DNA of 52,663 nucleotides. It comes from Schleiferiaceae bacterium. GTDB lineage: Bacteria > Bacteroidota > Bacteroidia > Flavobacteriales > Schleiferiaceae. Where the stretch lies: NCBI GenBank assembly GCA_029254375.1, contig JAQWXR010000047.1, positions 1 to 52,663 of the forward strand, given 5' to 3'. A program made the position numbers and the translations under genes. Below the pieces are notes generated by a model. It saw only the letters and a program-made list of their open reading frames with translations. It was not told the origin of the DNA and did not search any database. Shown here piece by piece: positions 44,082 through 51,369 of the stretch. How positions within the stretch are numbered: position 1 is the first letter of the stretch; every line of letters starts with the position of its first letter.

Positions 44082-44116
44082 AGGGTGAAAGAGTAAAAGG
44101 GTTGAAGGGCTAAGGT
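44073..44116 (+). repeat. Purine-rich degenerate heptamer repeat with four GGG tracts
   Basis: AAGGGTTGAAGGG occurs twice (44073-44085 and 44097-44109), 24 bases apart, within a purine-rich run of roughly 7-base units (GGGTTGA, AGGGTGA, AAGAGTA, and so on). The first copy covers the stop codon of the RND gene. Four GGG runs with loops of 5, 13 and 5 bases could form a G-quadruplex on this strand. No function is known. Confidence 0.55.
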
Positions 44117-44166
44117 CCTGACATTCTCACCTTAAAGCTTCCCTTGAATCCAAGCTCTATTACGTT

Positions 44167-44197
44167 AAAACGCCGCCCCAAAAAGGGCGGCGTTTTT
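44167..44197 (+). terminator. Intrinsic terminator of the efflux operon
   Basis: AAAACGCCGCCC pairs with GGGCGGCGTTTT around a 6-base loop (CAAAAA), then the T-run continues. It sits 85 bases after the RND stop and separates the efflux operon from the DXS-like gene. Confidence 0.9.
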
Positions 44198-44234
44198 ATA
44201 TTCTCAGGCGATGAACTCTTGAAGTGGGTCGGCG

Positions 44235-44242
44235 TACTTTTG
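44235..44242 (+). promoter_or_regulatory. TAnnTTTG -7 element of the DXS-like gene, 4 bases from the ATG
   Basis: TACTTTTG followed by ACAG and the ATG at 44247: exact consensus at the same 4-base distance as at 3270 and 6926. Because a strong terminator ends just upstream, this must be the gene's promoter. It is the clearest single case for a leaderless start. Confidence 0.65.
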
Positions 44243-44246
44243 ACAG

Positions 44247-45857
44247 ATGTCCTCACTGCCTCGATTAGAAGATCTGCGCTTGATGCGCCCCGAAGCCCTT
44301 GTGGCCGTGGCTGAGGAGGTGCGCTCCTTCATTTTGACTTCTACCAAGGACAAGGCGGGACATTTAGCCTCCAGCTTGGGCGTTGCAGAACTCACCGTGG
44401 CATTACATGCCCTCTTGAATACCCCTGAAGATGTCCTTATTTGGGATGTAGGCCACCAAGCCTACGTTCATAAAGTTCTAACGGATCGGGCCGGTGTTTT
44501 CTTTGCCAATCGCCAACCCGGTGGGCCTAGCGGATTTCCAAATAGGGATGAATCTCCATTTGATGCCTTTGGTGTGGGCCATTCGAGTACTTCCTTGTCC
44601 GCATTGCTCGGCTTTGCCCGTGCGGATGCCCTCCAGGGTATCCAACGTAAACGTGTGGCGGTGATTGGGGATGGGGCTTTTACCGGGGGCATGGTCTTCG
44701 AAGCAATGAACGATGCCGGGAGCCTAGGGGATGATGTTTTGGTGATTCTCAATGACAACGGTCAAGCCATCGAAGAAAATGTCGGGGCCTTACATCAAAA
44801 TGGCCGGTATGAGTCTTTGGCGCAGGCCTTAGGTTGGAGCTGGATGGGCGGGCCCATTAATGGGCAGGATATACCCGAGCTTTATTCCGCTCTGAGCGAT
44901 GCGCTCGATCAGTCTGGTCCGCGAATCCTTCATGTACAAACCCGACGTCCAAGCCTCGACTCATTAGGTCTAAAAGATGGGGCTATCGGTGCGAAGCATT
45001 TTCAATATCATTTTGCTCAGGCTCTTATCTCCATGGCCACCGAGGATGAGCGCATTGTGGCCTTAACGGCCGCCATGGCTCCGGGCTGCAGTCTGGATTT
45101 GTTTCGAGACGCATTCCCACATCGTTTTTTTGACGGAGGCATTGCCGAAGGGCATGTACTGACACAAGCCGCCGGTATGGCCGCAGCGGGATTGCGCCCC
45201 ATTGTGAACTTTTATAGCACCTTTTCTCAGCGCGCAGTGGATCAGTGGATTCACGATGTGGCATTGCAAAATCTACCGGTGATCATGTGCTTAGACCGAG
45301 CCGGATTGGTGGGAGAAGATGGGGGCACCCATCATGGTGTTTTCGATTTGGCGCTTTTTCGAGCTGTTCCTAATACAGCCATTTGGGCGCCACGCGATGG
45401 GGCCGCTTTAAAAGAAGCACTGACTGAGGCCCTCGCTTATGGTGGGCCAGCCATTATTCGCTACCCTAAAGGGACCGAGCAAGAATTACCGAGAGCATTG
45501 GAGCGCCGCGGTCGCATGGATATTATGCGCTGGGGGACCGGAACGGTTCACTTTTGTTTGGGGCCAAGCGTCTCCGAAGCGCTGGCGGAAGCCTTGCCTT
45601 CCGAAACCGTAGTCGACTTGCGCATGGCCAAGCCTATCAATCCGGATATGCTCGCCTTCTTTGCAAAGAATCATTATCGCTGGATGGTTTGGGAGGATGG
45701 ACAGGCCATGGGAGGTGTCGGAGCGGCCTTAAGCACTTGGTTGGCAGAAAATGGCATTCCTGGAGTTCAGTGCCTGCGTAGGAGTTTTCCTGACCGCTTC
45801 ATTGGGCATGGCCCTAGTGAAGCCCTAACGACGGAGTCGCGTCGAAATCCAGCGTAA
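44247..45857 (+). CDS. Compact 1-deoxy-D-xylulose-5-phosphate synthase-like enzyme
   Basis: 536 residues against about 620-640 for ordinary DXS. The thiamine-diphosphate enzyme signatures are intact: GHLASSLGVAELTVALH (H39, equivalent to E. coli H49), WDVGHQAYVHK, GDGAFTGG...ILNDN (141-171), the catalytic glutamate E301 in GIAEGH, YSTFSQRAVDQ, and DRAGLVGEDGGTHHG with the E. coli H431 equivalent. Between NDN and E301 there are about 130 residues where E. coli has about 190: the mobile loop after ENVGAL is nearly gone (only LHQNGRYESLAQALGW remains), KGKGY is replaced by TRRPS, and the C-terminus is shortened. It probably makes DXP for isoprenoid or thiamine/pyridoxal synthesis, but could be a specialised paralogue. 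Confidence 0.8.
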   Translation: MSSLPRLEDLRLMRPEALVAVAEEVRSFILTSTKDKAGHLASSLGVAELTVALHALLNTPEDVLIWDVGHQAYVHKVLTDRAGVFFANRQPGGPSGFPNRDESPFDAFGVGHSSTSLSALLGFARADALQGIQRKRVAVIGDGAFTGGMVFEAMNDAGSLGDDVLVILNDNGQAIEENVGALHQNGRYESLAQALGWSWMGGPINGQDIPELYSALSDALDQSGPRILHVQTRRPSLDSLGLKDGAIGAKHFQYHFAQALISMATEDERIVALTAAMAPGCSLDLFRDAFPHRFFDGGIAEGHVLTQAAGMAAAGLRPIVNFYSTFSQRAVDQWIHDVALQNLPVIMCLDRAGLVGEDGGTHHGVFDLALFRAVPNTAIWAPRDGAALKEALTEALAYGGPAIIRYPKGTEQELPRALERRGRMDIMRWGTGTVHFCLGPSVSEALAEALPSETVVDLRMAKPINPDMLAFFAKNHYRWMVWEDGQAMGGVGAALSTWLAENGIPGVQCLRRSFPDRFIGHGPSEALTTESRRNPA

Positions 45858-45879
45858 AATTCGGTTGATTCAGGCAGGA

Positions 45880-46851
45880 TTAGAAGCCCAGAGCCGCTCG
45901 CACACGCGCAATCGTGGCTTGAGCTACGGGGCGGGCTTTGGCAGCTCCTACTTCTAGCGCATCGTAAACGGCTTGCGGATTCTCCATGTATGCATCAAAT
46001 CGGGCTCGCTCCTCAGCAAAGACCTCCAAGAGGACCTTGAGTAAGGCTGTTTTGGCGTGACCATATCCGTACCCTCCTGCCCGATAATTGGCTTCCATTT
46101 CAGCCACTTGAGCGGGGCTTGCTACGAGCCGGTATAGCTGAATCACATTACACACACTTGGGTCTTTAGGCTCCTCTAATGGCGTAGAGTCAGTGATAAT
46201 GGCCATGACCTGTTTTTTTAAAGCCTTTTCGGGCAAGAAAATATCAATGACATTGCCGTAGGATTTGGACATCTTTTGGCCATCTGTACCCGGAATGGTC
46301 ATCACTGCTTCATCTATGCGTGCTTCCGGTATGACAAATACGTCTCTGGCCGTTTGGCGGTTAAACGTCTCGGCAATGTCCCGAGTCATTTCAATGTGCT
46401 GGCGTTGATCCTTTCCGACGGGAACGAGATCTGCGTCGTAAAGCAAAATATCCGAGGCCATCAGCACGGGGTAGTCAAATAGCCCGGCATTTACATCGGA
46501 CAATCGATCTGACTTATCCTTAAAGCTATGGGCGTTAGCCAACATAGGAAATGGCGTGAAGCAATTCAAATACCAGGTCAATTCCGTACACTCTGCTATG
46601 TGACTTTGAGCATAGAATACCACTTTGTTTAGGTCTAAGCCACAGGCCAACCAGGCAGCCGCGGTAGCCAACAAATTTTCTTTCCGCGCAACGGGATCCT
46701 TGACCGACGTGAGTGAGTGCAAATCCGCAATAAATAAAAATGCATCATTGCGTGGGTCATTTGCTAAGGCAATGGCGGGCTTTATGGCGCCCAGCACATT
46801 GCCTAAATGCTGTCGACCTGAACTCTGAATACCGGTGAGGATGCGTGCCAT
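45880..46851 (-). CDS. trpS: Tryptophanyl-tRNA synthetase
   Basis: 323 residues of a class I synthetase. The HIGH motif is HLGN (residues 15-18) in GIQSSGRQHLGNVLGA, followed by FIADLHSLT and the tryptophan pocket segment ASDILLYDADLVPVGKDQRQHIE (key residues DILLYDADLVPVGKDQ). KMSKS is exact (QKMSKSYGN). The length fits bacterial TrpRS. It charges tRNA-Trp in the cytoplasm. A TACCTTTA element ends 4 bases before the ATG. The gene converges with the DXS-like gene. Confidence 0.97.
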   Translation of the reverse strand: MARILTGIQSSGRQHLGNVLGAIKPAIALANDPRNDAFLFIADLHSLTSVKDPVARKENLLATAAAWLACGLDLNKVVFYAQSHIAECTELTWYLNCFTPFPMLANAHSFKDKSDRLSDVNAGLFDYPVLMASDILLYDADLVPVGKDQRQHIEMTRDIAETFNRQTARDVFVIPEARIDEAVMTIPGTDGQKMSKSYGNVIDIFLPEKALKKQVMAIITDSTPLEEPKDPSVCNVIQLYRLVASPAQVAEMEANYRAGGYGYGHAKTALLKVLLEVFAEERARFDAYMENPQAVYDALEVGAAKARPVAQATIARVRAALGF

Positions 46852-46855
46852 GCCC

Positions 46856-46863
46856 TAAAGGTA
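46856..46863 (-). promoter_or_regulatory. TAnnTTTA -7-like element of trpS, 4 bases from the ATG
   Basis: Minus strand TACCTTTA (one mismatch from TAnnTTTG) followed by GGGC and the ATG at 46851. The spacing equals that of the exact-match elements elsewhere in the window. Confidence 0.45.
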
Positions 46864-46891
46864 GGAAGGAGAATCGGGTGTTGCAGAGAAA

Positions 46892-48805
46892 TTACGAGGC
46901 AGGTACTCCAAGCCACCGTCTTCGCAGGTTTTGCTGGGAATCAGACGGATGAGATTGCTCGAAAATCTTGTGTGAGAGTTTCACTTCTAGTCGTTCAGGG
47001 ACCACAAAAAAGGATGTCCATTCGCCTTCGTGCTCAACCCGAACTTCCACCTTTTCTCCTTCCGGTAGCGGGCCTTCCAGCCCGCCTAATTGCCCCGCAT
47101 CAAAGCCGACCAAGTCGCCTTTCTCCACATTAAAGGGAAGCGGCCCTTTGACCTTCTTCACGGTTTTGCCCGCGCCCAAAGGCAGGAAAGAAAGCTTAAT
47201 ATTTTCATTCTTGATCGGGCTTTGGGGCATGGATCGGGTCTCACCGTTCACGTAGTCAAATCCTGCATAGGCCAAATTTTGCTTCAAGGGAAGGGCTTCT
47301 CGACCACGAACGTAGCGGTCAAAAAAGTCCATCAAGTCAGGGTGTACTTCGTCGACAAACGTTTGAAAGAAGGTGGCTTCGTCAAAGGATTCTGTGGCCC
47401 CAAAGCGGGCATTTAATGCACGGACCACATCGAGCAACGTCTTTTGGCCATTGGTAAGGCGCATGATTTCCAGGTCCAACAAGGCTGCCATGACAGCCCC
47501 GCGCTGGTAAACTTGGCCGTACTGCTTCTTCCAAGGTTTTTCCAAGACCTTGGTGCTCATTTCGGTGAAGGCCATCTTCTCGGTAGGGTAGCGGCTGGCC
47601 GAACGGATTTTCCCAGCCAAAAGGGTGCTCAAGTAGCTCTCCTGCGTGATCACGCCGCCTTGCACCTGGGATAGGCCGGCGAAGTATTCGGTCACCCCTT
47701 CATAGAGCCATAGGTGCTGCGACATGACCGGGTCAGCATAATTGAAATGGCCAATGCACTCCGAATGCAAGCCCAACGGGGTGAGGATGTGAAGAAACTC
47801 GTGAATACAGACGTCTTTGATTTGATCCAGCACCAATTCATTCCCAAAGTCAGGTAAGAAATAGGTCGAGGAATTGCCGTGTTCGAGCGCGCCAAAGCCC
47901 TGTCCCACTATTTGTCGCAAGAGTTTAAAGGCCTTTCCAATTTTAATGTCTCCTTCCATCAGCCCCTGGAACTCCGTGAAGTCCTTGATGTAGAACAGGA
48001 AGGCATAGTTGTCTACGGGCAGCTCCCCGCCTAAAAAGGTCGCAATGGCCTCCATGGATACCTTGACCTCATCATATATGGCGGCACTCAAGGGGCGGCC
48101 ACTTTCACTGTAAACGCTTAAAGTGACCCTGCAATTCGCCACATAAAAACTCGTCGTATCTGGAACGGTAACCATGATGGGACAGTCCATTAGGTGGTGG
48201 TAGTCACGGGCTTGAAAGGACTGCATGCGATTGTCGCCTAGGTACATGTCGAGCCCTTGGTCGACCTGGCTAGGGAGGGCACTCACACCCAGCATGTTCG
48301 CGGGGTAATTAAGCAGAACGTTGACCGGATTAGCTTCGAAGCCTGGAAAGTAGCCAAAGAACCCCGCGTTATTCAGCAAGAAGTTCTCACGTTCTGCGAT
48401 ATTGGTGCCGGCGGGTTCAAAAATGTGATTCTTCCGAACGCGCGCATCGTAGGTATCATTCACTCGGTAAGTAATGCGGTCTGGCAATGCACTTAACTGG
48501 AACGTGTTTTCACCCTTCTTGCGCACTTTGATTCGGCGGCCGTCCGCTTTGTAGGCCTCCAACCCTTTGATGTACTTCCCATAGTCCTCGGTCGCGTAGG
48601 TGCCCGGAATCGTCTTGGGAAATTGCCAAACGATTGGCGCATCCTCAATGTCATCGGGCAAGGCTGCCCAGTTGACTTCGGCGGTGACCTGGACTTGGTC
48701 GCTTCCTAAAACGCGCATCAAATCCGCTTGATACGTAATGAAGAGGGCTTGGGCCCAGGTGCTTAGGCTGCTGAAGGTCAGAGCCGTCCAAAAGAGGGTG
48801 CGCAT
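46892..48805 (-). CDS. M61 family metallopeptidase (glycyl aminopeptidase-like)
   Basis: 637 residues with a signal peptide (to about STWAQA). An N-terminal beta-sandwich resembles that of M61/M1 peptidases. The catalytic zinc motif HEFLH is at residues 335-339 (VCIHEFLHILTPLGLHSE), with the third ligand in LWLYEGVTEYF (E369). A helical region and a C-terminal beta domain with a PDZ-like look (VEKGDLVGFDAGQLGG...GEKVEVRVEHEGEW) follow. M61 enzymes remove N-terminal glycine or alanine; the exact specificity is unknown. It lies 3 bases after the PspC-domain gene, so it is probably the last gene of a PadR-controlled unit. Confidence 0.88.
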   Translation of the reverse strand: MRTLFWTALTFSSLSTWAQALFITYQADLMRVLGSDQVQVTAEVNWAALPDDIEDAPIVWQFPKTIPGTYATEDYGKYIKGLEAYKADGRRIKVRKKGENTFQLSALPDRITYRVNDTYDARVRKNHIFEPAGTNIAERENFLLNNAGFFGYFPGFEANPVNVLLNYPANMLGVSALPSQVDQGLDMYLGDNRMQSFQARDYHHLMDCPIMVTVPDTTSFYVANCRVTLSVYSESGRPLSAAIYDEVKVSMEAIATFLGGELPVDNYAFLFYIKDFTEFQGLMEGDIKIGKAFKLLRQIVGQGFGALEHGNSSTYFLPDFGNELVLDQIKDVCIHEFLHILTPLGLHSECIGHFNYADPVMSQHLWLYEGVTEYFAGLSQVQGGVITQESYLSTLLAGKIRSASRYPTEKMAFTEMSTKVLEKPWKKQYGQVYQRGAVMAALLDLEIMRLTNGQKTLLDVVRALNARFGATESFDEATFFQTFVDEVHPDLMDFFDRYVRGREALPLKQNLAYAGFDYVNGETRSMPQSPIKNENIKLSFLPLGAGKTVKKVKGPLPFNVEKGDLVGFDAGQLGGLEGPLPEGEKVEVRVEHEGEWTSFFVVPERLEVKLSHKIFEQSHPSDSQQNLRRRWLGVPAS

Positions 48806-48808
48806 GGT

Positions 48809-50386
48809 TTAGAGTCTAGATTCGGCGTAAAGTGTAAGGCCTTCTTCCGTCATCATCCACAATTTTCCTGCCATTTGAGGGTCGTACATGTTATCTATGT
48901 TGTCGACCTGGTCCAAATAGTCCGAACAGCTTTCATCCAAATACACTTTGTGGCCCACGGGCAAATAGAGCGTGAAGCGCGCGTTTTGGCCTCGGAAGCG
49001 ATCGTCTAGAGGAAAGGAAATGAGGTCGCCAAGGACGATACTATCCCCTTGAAGCGTCACGTCGTAATGCACGCGGTTGGCCTTCATTCGCGCTTCGCGG
49101 CGGTTGGCGCCACGGGACTCCACCACGCATTCGAGGCTGGGAACTTGGCGCATGCTTTGCTTCACGTCAAGGGCGATGCCATCGTAATAGAGTTCAAGCC
49201 CGTCCATAAACTCGCCCAAGGAAAGGTGGTTGTTGGGGATATCTAGTTCATTGGGGGTGACCGTCAGGACCCATTCAGTCCGCTCCTCCGCCAAGGGTAT
49301 GGCTTCAATATGGCGTGCTTCCTCACGAAATTCAAGACCCATTTGAATGCCCATCACGACCCAAATGATCACACCCACCAAGGAGCTAAGGATGGCGGTG
49401 CCGTGAATCCGACGCCATGAGGTGCGTGGGATCTCCACTCGGAAGGTATAACGCAAGACCAGCGCAGTGATTTCAACGATGATTCCGAGTATCGCAGCAA
49501 TCGTCGCTAGCCAAAGAACGCTCATGTTCATACTGCTAGGGAGAACCGTCATCGCCATAGCAAAAACCGGAGTGCCCTGGGTCCAGTCGGCCTCAAAGCT
49601 GAAACCGTTGGTCGCCACCACCAAAAGGGCTACGCCCATAGCGGCAATGCCGAGCAATAAGAAGAATCCGATGACCCGAAAGACCAGGGCGAAGAGGCCC
49701 CCTAAGGCTTCTACGATGTTCCGTAAGGCGCCTCCAACACCAGAAGCCGCGCGTTTTACCACCGGAGTTACTTCCTCTGCCCCGGCTTGAAATCGGGCCT
49801 TCATCCGCTGTGCCTCCTCTTCCACCGCCTTTTTAATATTGTCCAGGGTAATGTCCTCGCCACGCATAGCGAGTTTTTCCGCGGTGCTGCGCGCGCCAGG
49901 GATAGCGGCCCAAAGGATGATGTATGCGATAAAGCCCATGCCACTAAAGAGCAGGATCAAGAAGAGTATCCGGAAGATGACGGGGTCCACACGGAAGTAC
50001 GCGGCCAAGCCTCCACAAACACCCCCCACAAAACCGTTTTCCACATCGCGGTAGAGCCTGCGCACACGCTTTTCGATAAATTCCCCAGATGTTGTAGGCT
50101 CATTCGTCGATGGCTGGGGCTCGCCATCTCCAAAGTCCTCTGGCTGTCCCAAGGTGCCAATGGCCTCCTCTACCTCTGCAAGTCCAATGACCTGCTTTCC
50201 GCCATGAAGTCTCTCGTGGAATAGTTCTGCCAAGCGTGCCTCTATGTCGCCAATGATCTCTTCACAGCCTTGGATGGAATTGAATTGCTTTTTCAGCGCC
50301 TCCAAATAAGCCAAAATTCGTTGGTAGGCTTCTTCATCCAGGTGGAATAACATTCCAGCCAAATTGATATCTATCGTTTTTTTCAT
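48809..50386 (-). CDS. PspC-domain membrane protein with HAAS-like N-terminus
   Basis: 525 residues. Residues 1-90 form a helical region resembling the HAAS-type signalling domain often found beside PadR regulators (IIGDIEARLAELFHERL, VEEAIGTLGQPEDFG). Residues ~107-165 are a PspC domain: RRLYRDVENGFVGGVCGGLA, followed by a transmembrane helix. Several more transmembrane helices occupy 240-350. The C-terminal ~180 residues are beta-rich and probably outside the membrane (LYYDGIALDVKQSM...LYLPVGHKVYLDES), like DUF4097-type repeats. It likely senses or responds to envelope stress. It starts 3 bases after padR and shares its control. Confidence 0.87.
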   Translation of the reverse strand: MKKTIDINLAGMLFHLDEEAYQRILAYLEALKKQFNSIQGCEEIIGDIEARLAELFHERLHGGKQVIGLAEVEEAIGTLGQPEDFGDGEPQPSTNEPTTSGEFIEKRVRRLYRDVENGFVGGVCGGLAAYFRVDPVIFRILFLILLFSGMGFIAYIILWAAIPGARSTAEKLAMRGEDITLDNIKKAVEEEAQRMKARFQAGAEEVTPVVKRAASGVGGALRNIVEALGGLFALVFRVIGFFLLLGIAAMGVALLVVATNGFSFEADWTQGTPVFAMAMTVLPSSMNMSVLWLATIAAILGIIVEITALVLRYTFRVEIPRTSWRRIHGTAILSSLVGVIIWVVMGIQMGLEFREEARHIEAIPLAEERTEWVLTVTPNELDIPNNHLSLGEFMDGLELYYDGIALDVKQSMRQVPSLECVVESRGANRREARMKANRVHYDVTLQGDSIVLGDLISFPLDDRFRGQNARFTLYLPVGHKVYLDESCSDYLDQVDNIDNMYDPQMAGKLWMMTEEGLTLYAESRL

Positions 50387-50389
50387 GAT

Positions 50390-50710
50390 TTAGGTAAGGG
50401 AATTAACGGCGTTGACAAATTGATTCCACTCTTGGTCCAAAGCCTCCAAGAGGCGCTCGCCATTTTCAGTGAGCTTGTAGTACTTCCTGGGCGGCCCTGA
50501 CTTGGATTCTTCCCATCTGTATTCCAACCAGCCCGCATTTTTGAGGCGCGTCAAAAGCGGATAAAGAGTTCCTTCCACGACGAGCAGGTCTGCTTGCTTC
50601 AGGGCTTCGGACAAATCGGAGGTGTAGGCCTCGCCCCGCCGAACGACCCGAAGCACACAGAGTTCTAGGACTCCTTTGCGCATTTGAGCACGTGCATTTT
50701 CAGTATTCAT
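50390..50710 (-). CDS. PadR family transcriptional regulator
   Basis: 106 residues. A winged helix-turn-helix of the small PadR (PadR-s2) type: MRKGVLELCVLRVVRRGEAY, GTLYPLLTRLKNAGWLEYRW and the wing GPPRKYYKLTENGERLL. It acts as a dimeric repressor. The frame is open from 50752, but ATG 50710 gives the family N-terminus and lies 5 bases after a TATCTTTG element. A palindrome overlapping the -33 region suggests autoregulation together with pspC and the M61 gene. Its effector is not evident. Confidence 0.93.
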   Translation of the reverse strand: MNTENARAQMRKGVLELCVLRVVRRGEAYTSDLSEALKQADLLVVEGTLYPLLTRLKNAGWLEYRWEESKSGPPRKYYKLTENGERLLEALDQEWNQFVNAVNSLT

Positions 50711-50715
50711 GAATG

Positions 50716-50747
50716 CAAAGATATAGTTTATATTTAGTACTATGCAA
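50716..50747 (-). promoter_or_regulatory. padR promoter: TTG-N21-TATCTTTG, 5 bases from the ATG
   Basis: On the minus strand TTG (50747-50745), a 21-base spacer and TATCTTTG (50723-50716), then CATTC and the ATG at 50710. Both elements of the Bacteroidota promoter are present, and the -33 TTG lies within the spacer of the adjoining inverted repeat. Confidence 0.65.
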
Positions 50748-50757
50748 CACATAGTAC
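50737..50757. promoter_or_regulatory. Inverted repeat over the padR -33 element (probable PadR operator)
   Basis: GTACTATG-CAACA-CATAGTAC: two perfect 8-base arms around 5 bases. It covers the -33 TTG of the padR promoter, where repressor binding would block transcription. The ACTATG/CATAGT arms resemble the ATG-T-rich dyads typical of PadR sites. Confidence 0.65.
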
Positions 50758-50828
50758 CGGTTACTCATGCTTTCATCGCGATGGCTAAAAGTTTCTCTGC
50801 GTCGAGAATAAAGAGAGTTCACTCGCGT

Positions 50829-50836
50829 TAACTTTG
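50829..50836 (+). promoter_or_regulatory. TAnnTTTG -7 element of the 3-hydroxyanthranilate dioxygenase gene
   Basis: TAACTTTG followed by TTCTT and the ATG at 50842: exact consensus, 5 bases from the start codon. No TTG at -33. No clear DtxR/MntR-type palindrome overlaps it, although its coupled downstream gene encodes such a regulator. Confidence 0.6.
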
Positions 50837-50841
50837 TTCTT

Positions 50842-51369
50842 ATGCCTACACCCTTCAACTTCCAACGCTGGTTAGATGAACACCGTCACGAGCTCGTGCC
50901 CCCGGTTGGAAATAAGAATCTGACCCCAGAATCTGAGGATTATATCGTGATGGTTGTGGCAGGCCCGAATGCCCGTAAAGATTACCATTACAACGAAACC
51001 GAGGAGTTCTTTTATCAGCTCGAAGGACGCATTACCGTGCGCACACAACAAGACGGCCAAATCGTCGACCATGTGCTCGAGGCAGGCGACATGTTTTTAT
51101 GTCCGCCTAACACGCCACATTCACCGATTCGAGAAGCAGGAAGTATCGGTTTAGTTGTAGAGCGCAAACGCGCAGGAAAAGGATTCACCGACGGCTTGCT
51201 TTGGTTTTGCGACCAATGCAACAACCCCTTGCATTCAGCATACTTTGAGCTGAATGATATTGAAAAAGATTTTCTACCGCATTTCCATCTCTTCTTTCAG
51301 GATGAAGACCTACGAACATGCTCTAATTGTGGCAGTATAATGGCTAGTGATCCCCGATTTGCAAAATGA
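50842..51369 (+). CDS. nbaC: 3-hydroxyanthranilate 3,4-dioxygenase
   Basis: 175 residues of a cupin dioxygenase that opens 3-hydroxyanthranilate to 2-amino-3-carboxymuconate semialdehyde in the kynurenine pathway. Catalytic iron ligands H49, E55 and H93, and substrate residues R45, R97 and E108, all align at constant offset with the known bacterial enzyme. The C-terminal rubredoxin-like iron site is complete: C123, C126, C160 and C163 (FCDQC and CSNC). The stop overlaps the start of a metal-dependent regulator gene (ATGA). The product is the substrate of the ACMSD-type enzyme encoded convergently at the right edge. Confidence 0.96.
   Translation: MPTPFNFQRWLDEHRHELVPPVGNKNLTPESEDYIVMVVAGPNARKDYHYNETEEFFYQLEGRITVRTQQDGQIVDHVLEAGDMFLCPPNTPHSPIREAGSIGLVVERKRAGKGFTDGLLWFCDQCNNPLHSAYFELNDIEKDFLPHFHLFFQDEDLRTCSNCGSIMASDPRFAK

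Noticed and set aside
44073-44116. Possible CRISPR-like repeat
   Set aside because: Only two 13-base copies inside a degenerate purine tract; no repeat-spacer regularity and no cas genes.
49787-50224. Plus-strand 145-codon ORF
   Set aside because: Antisense to the PspC and HAAS-like regions of the real minus-strand gene.
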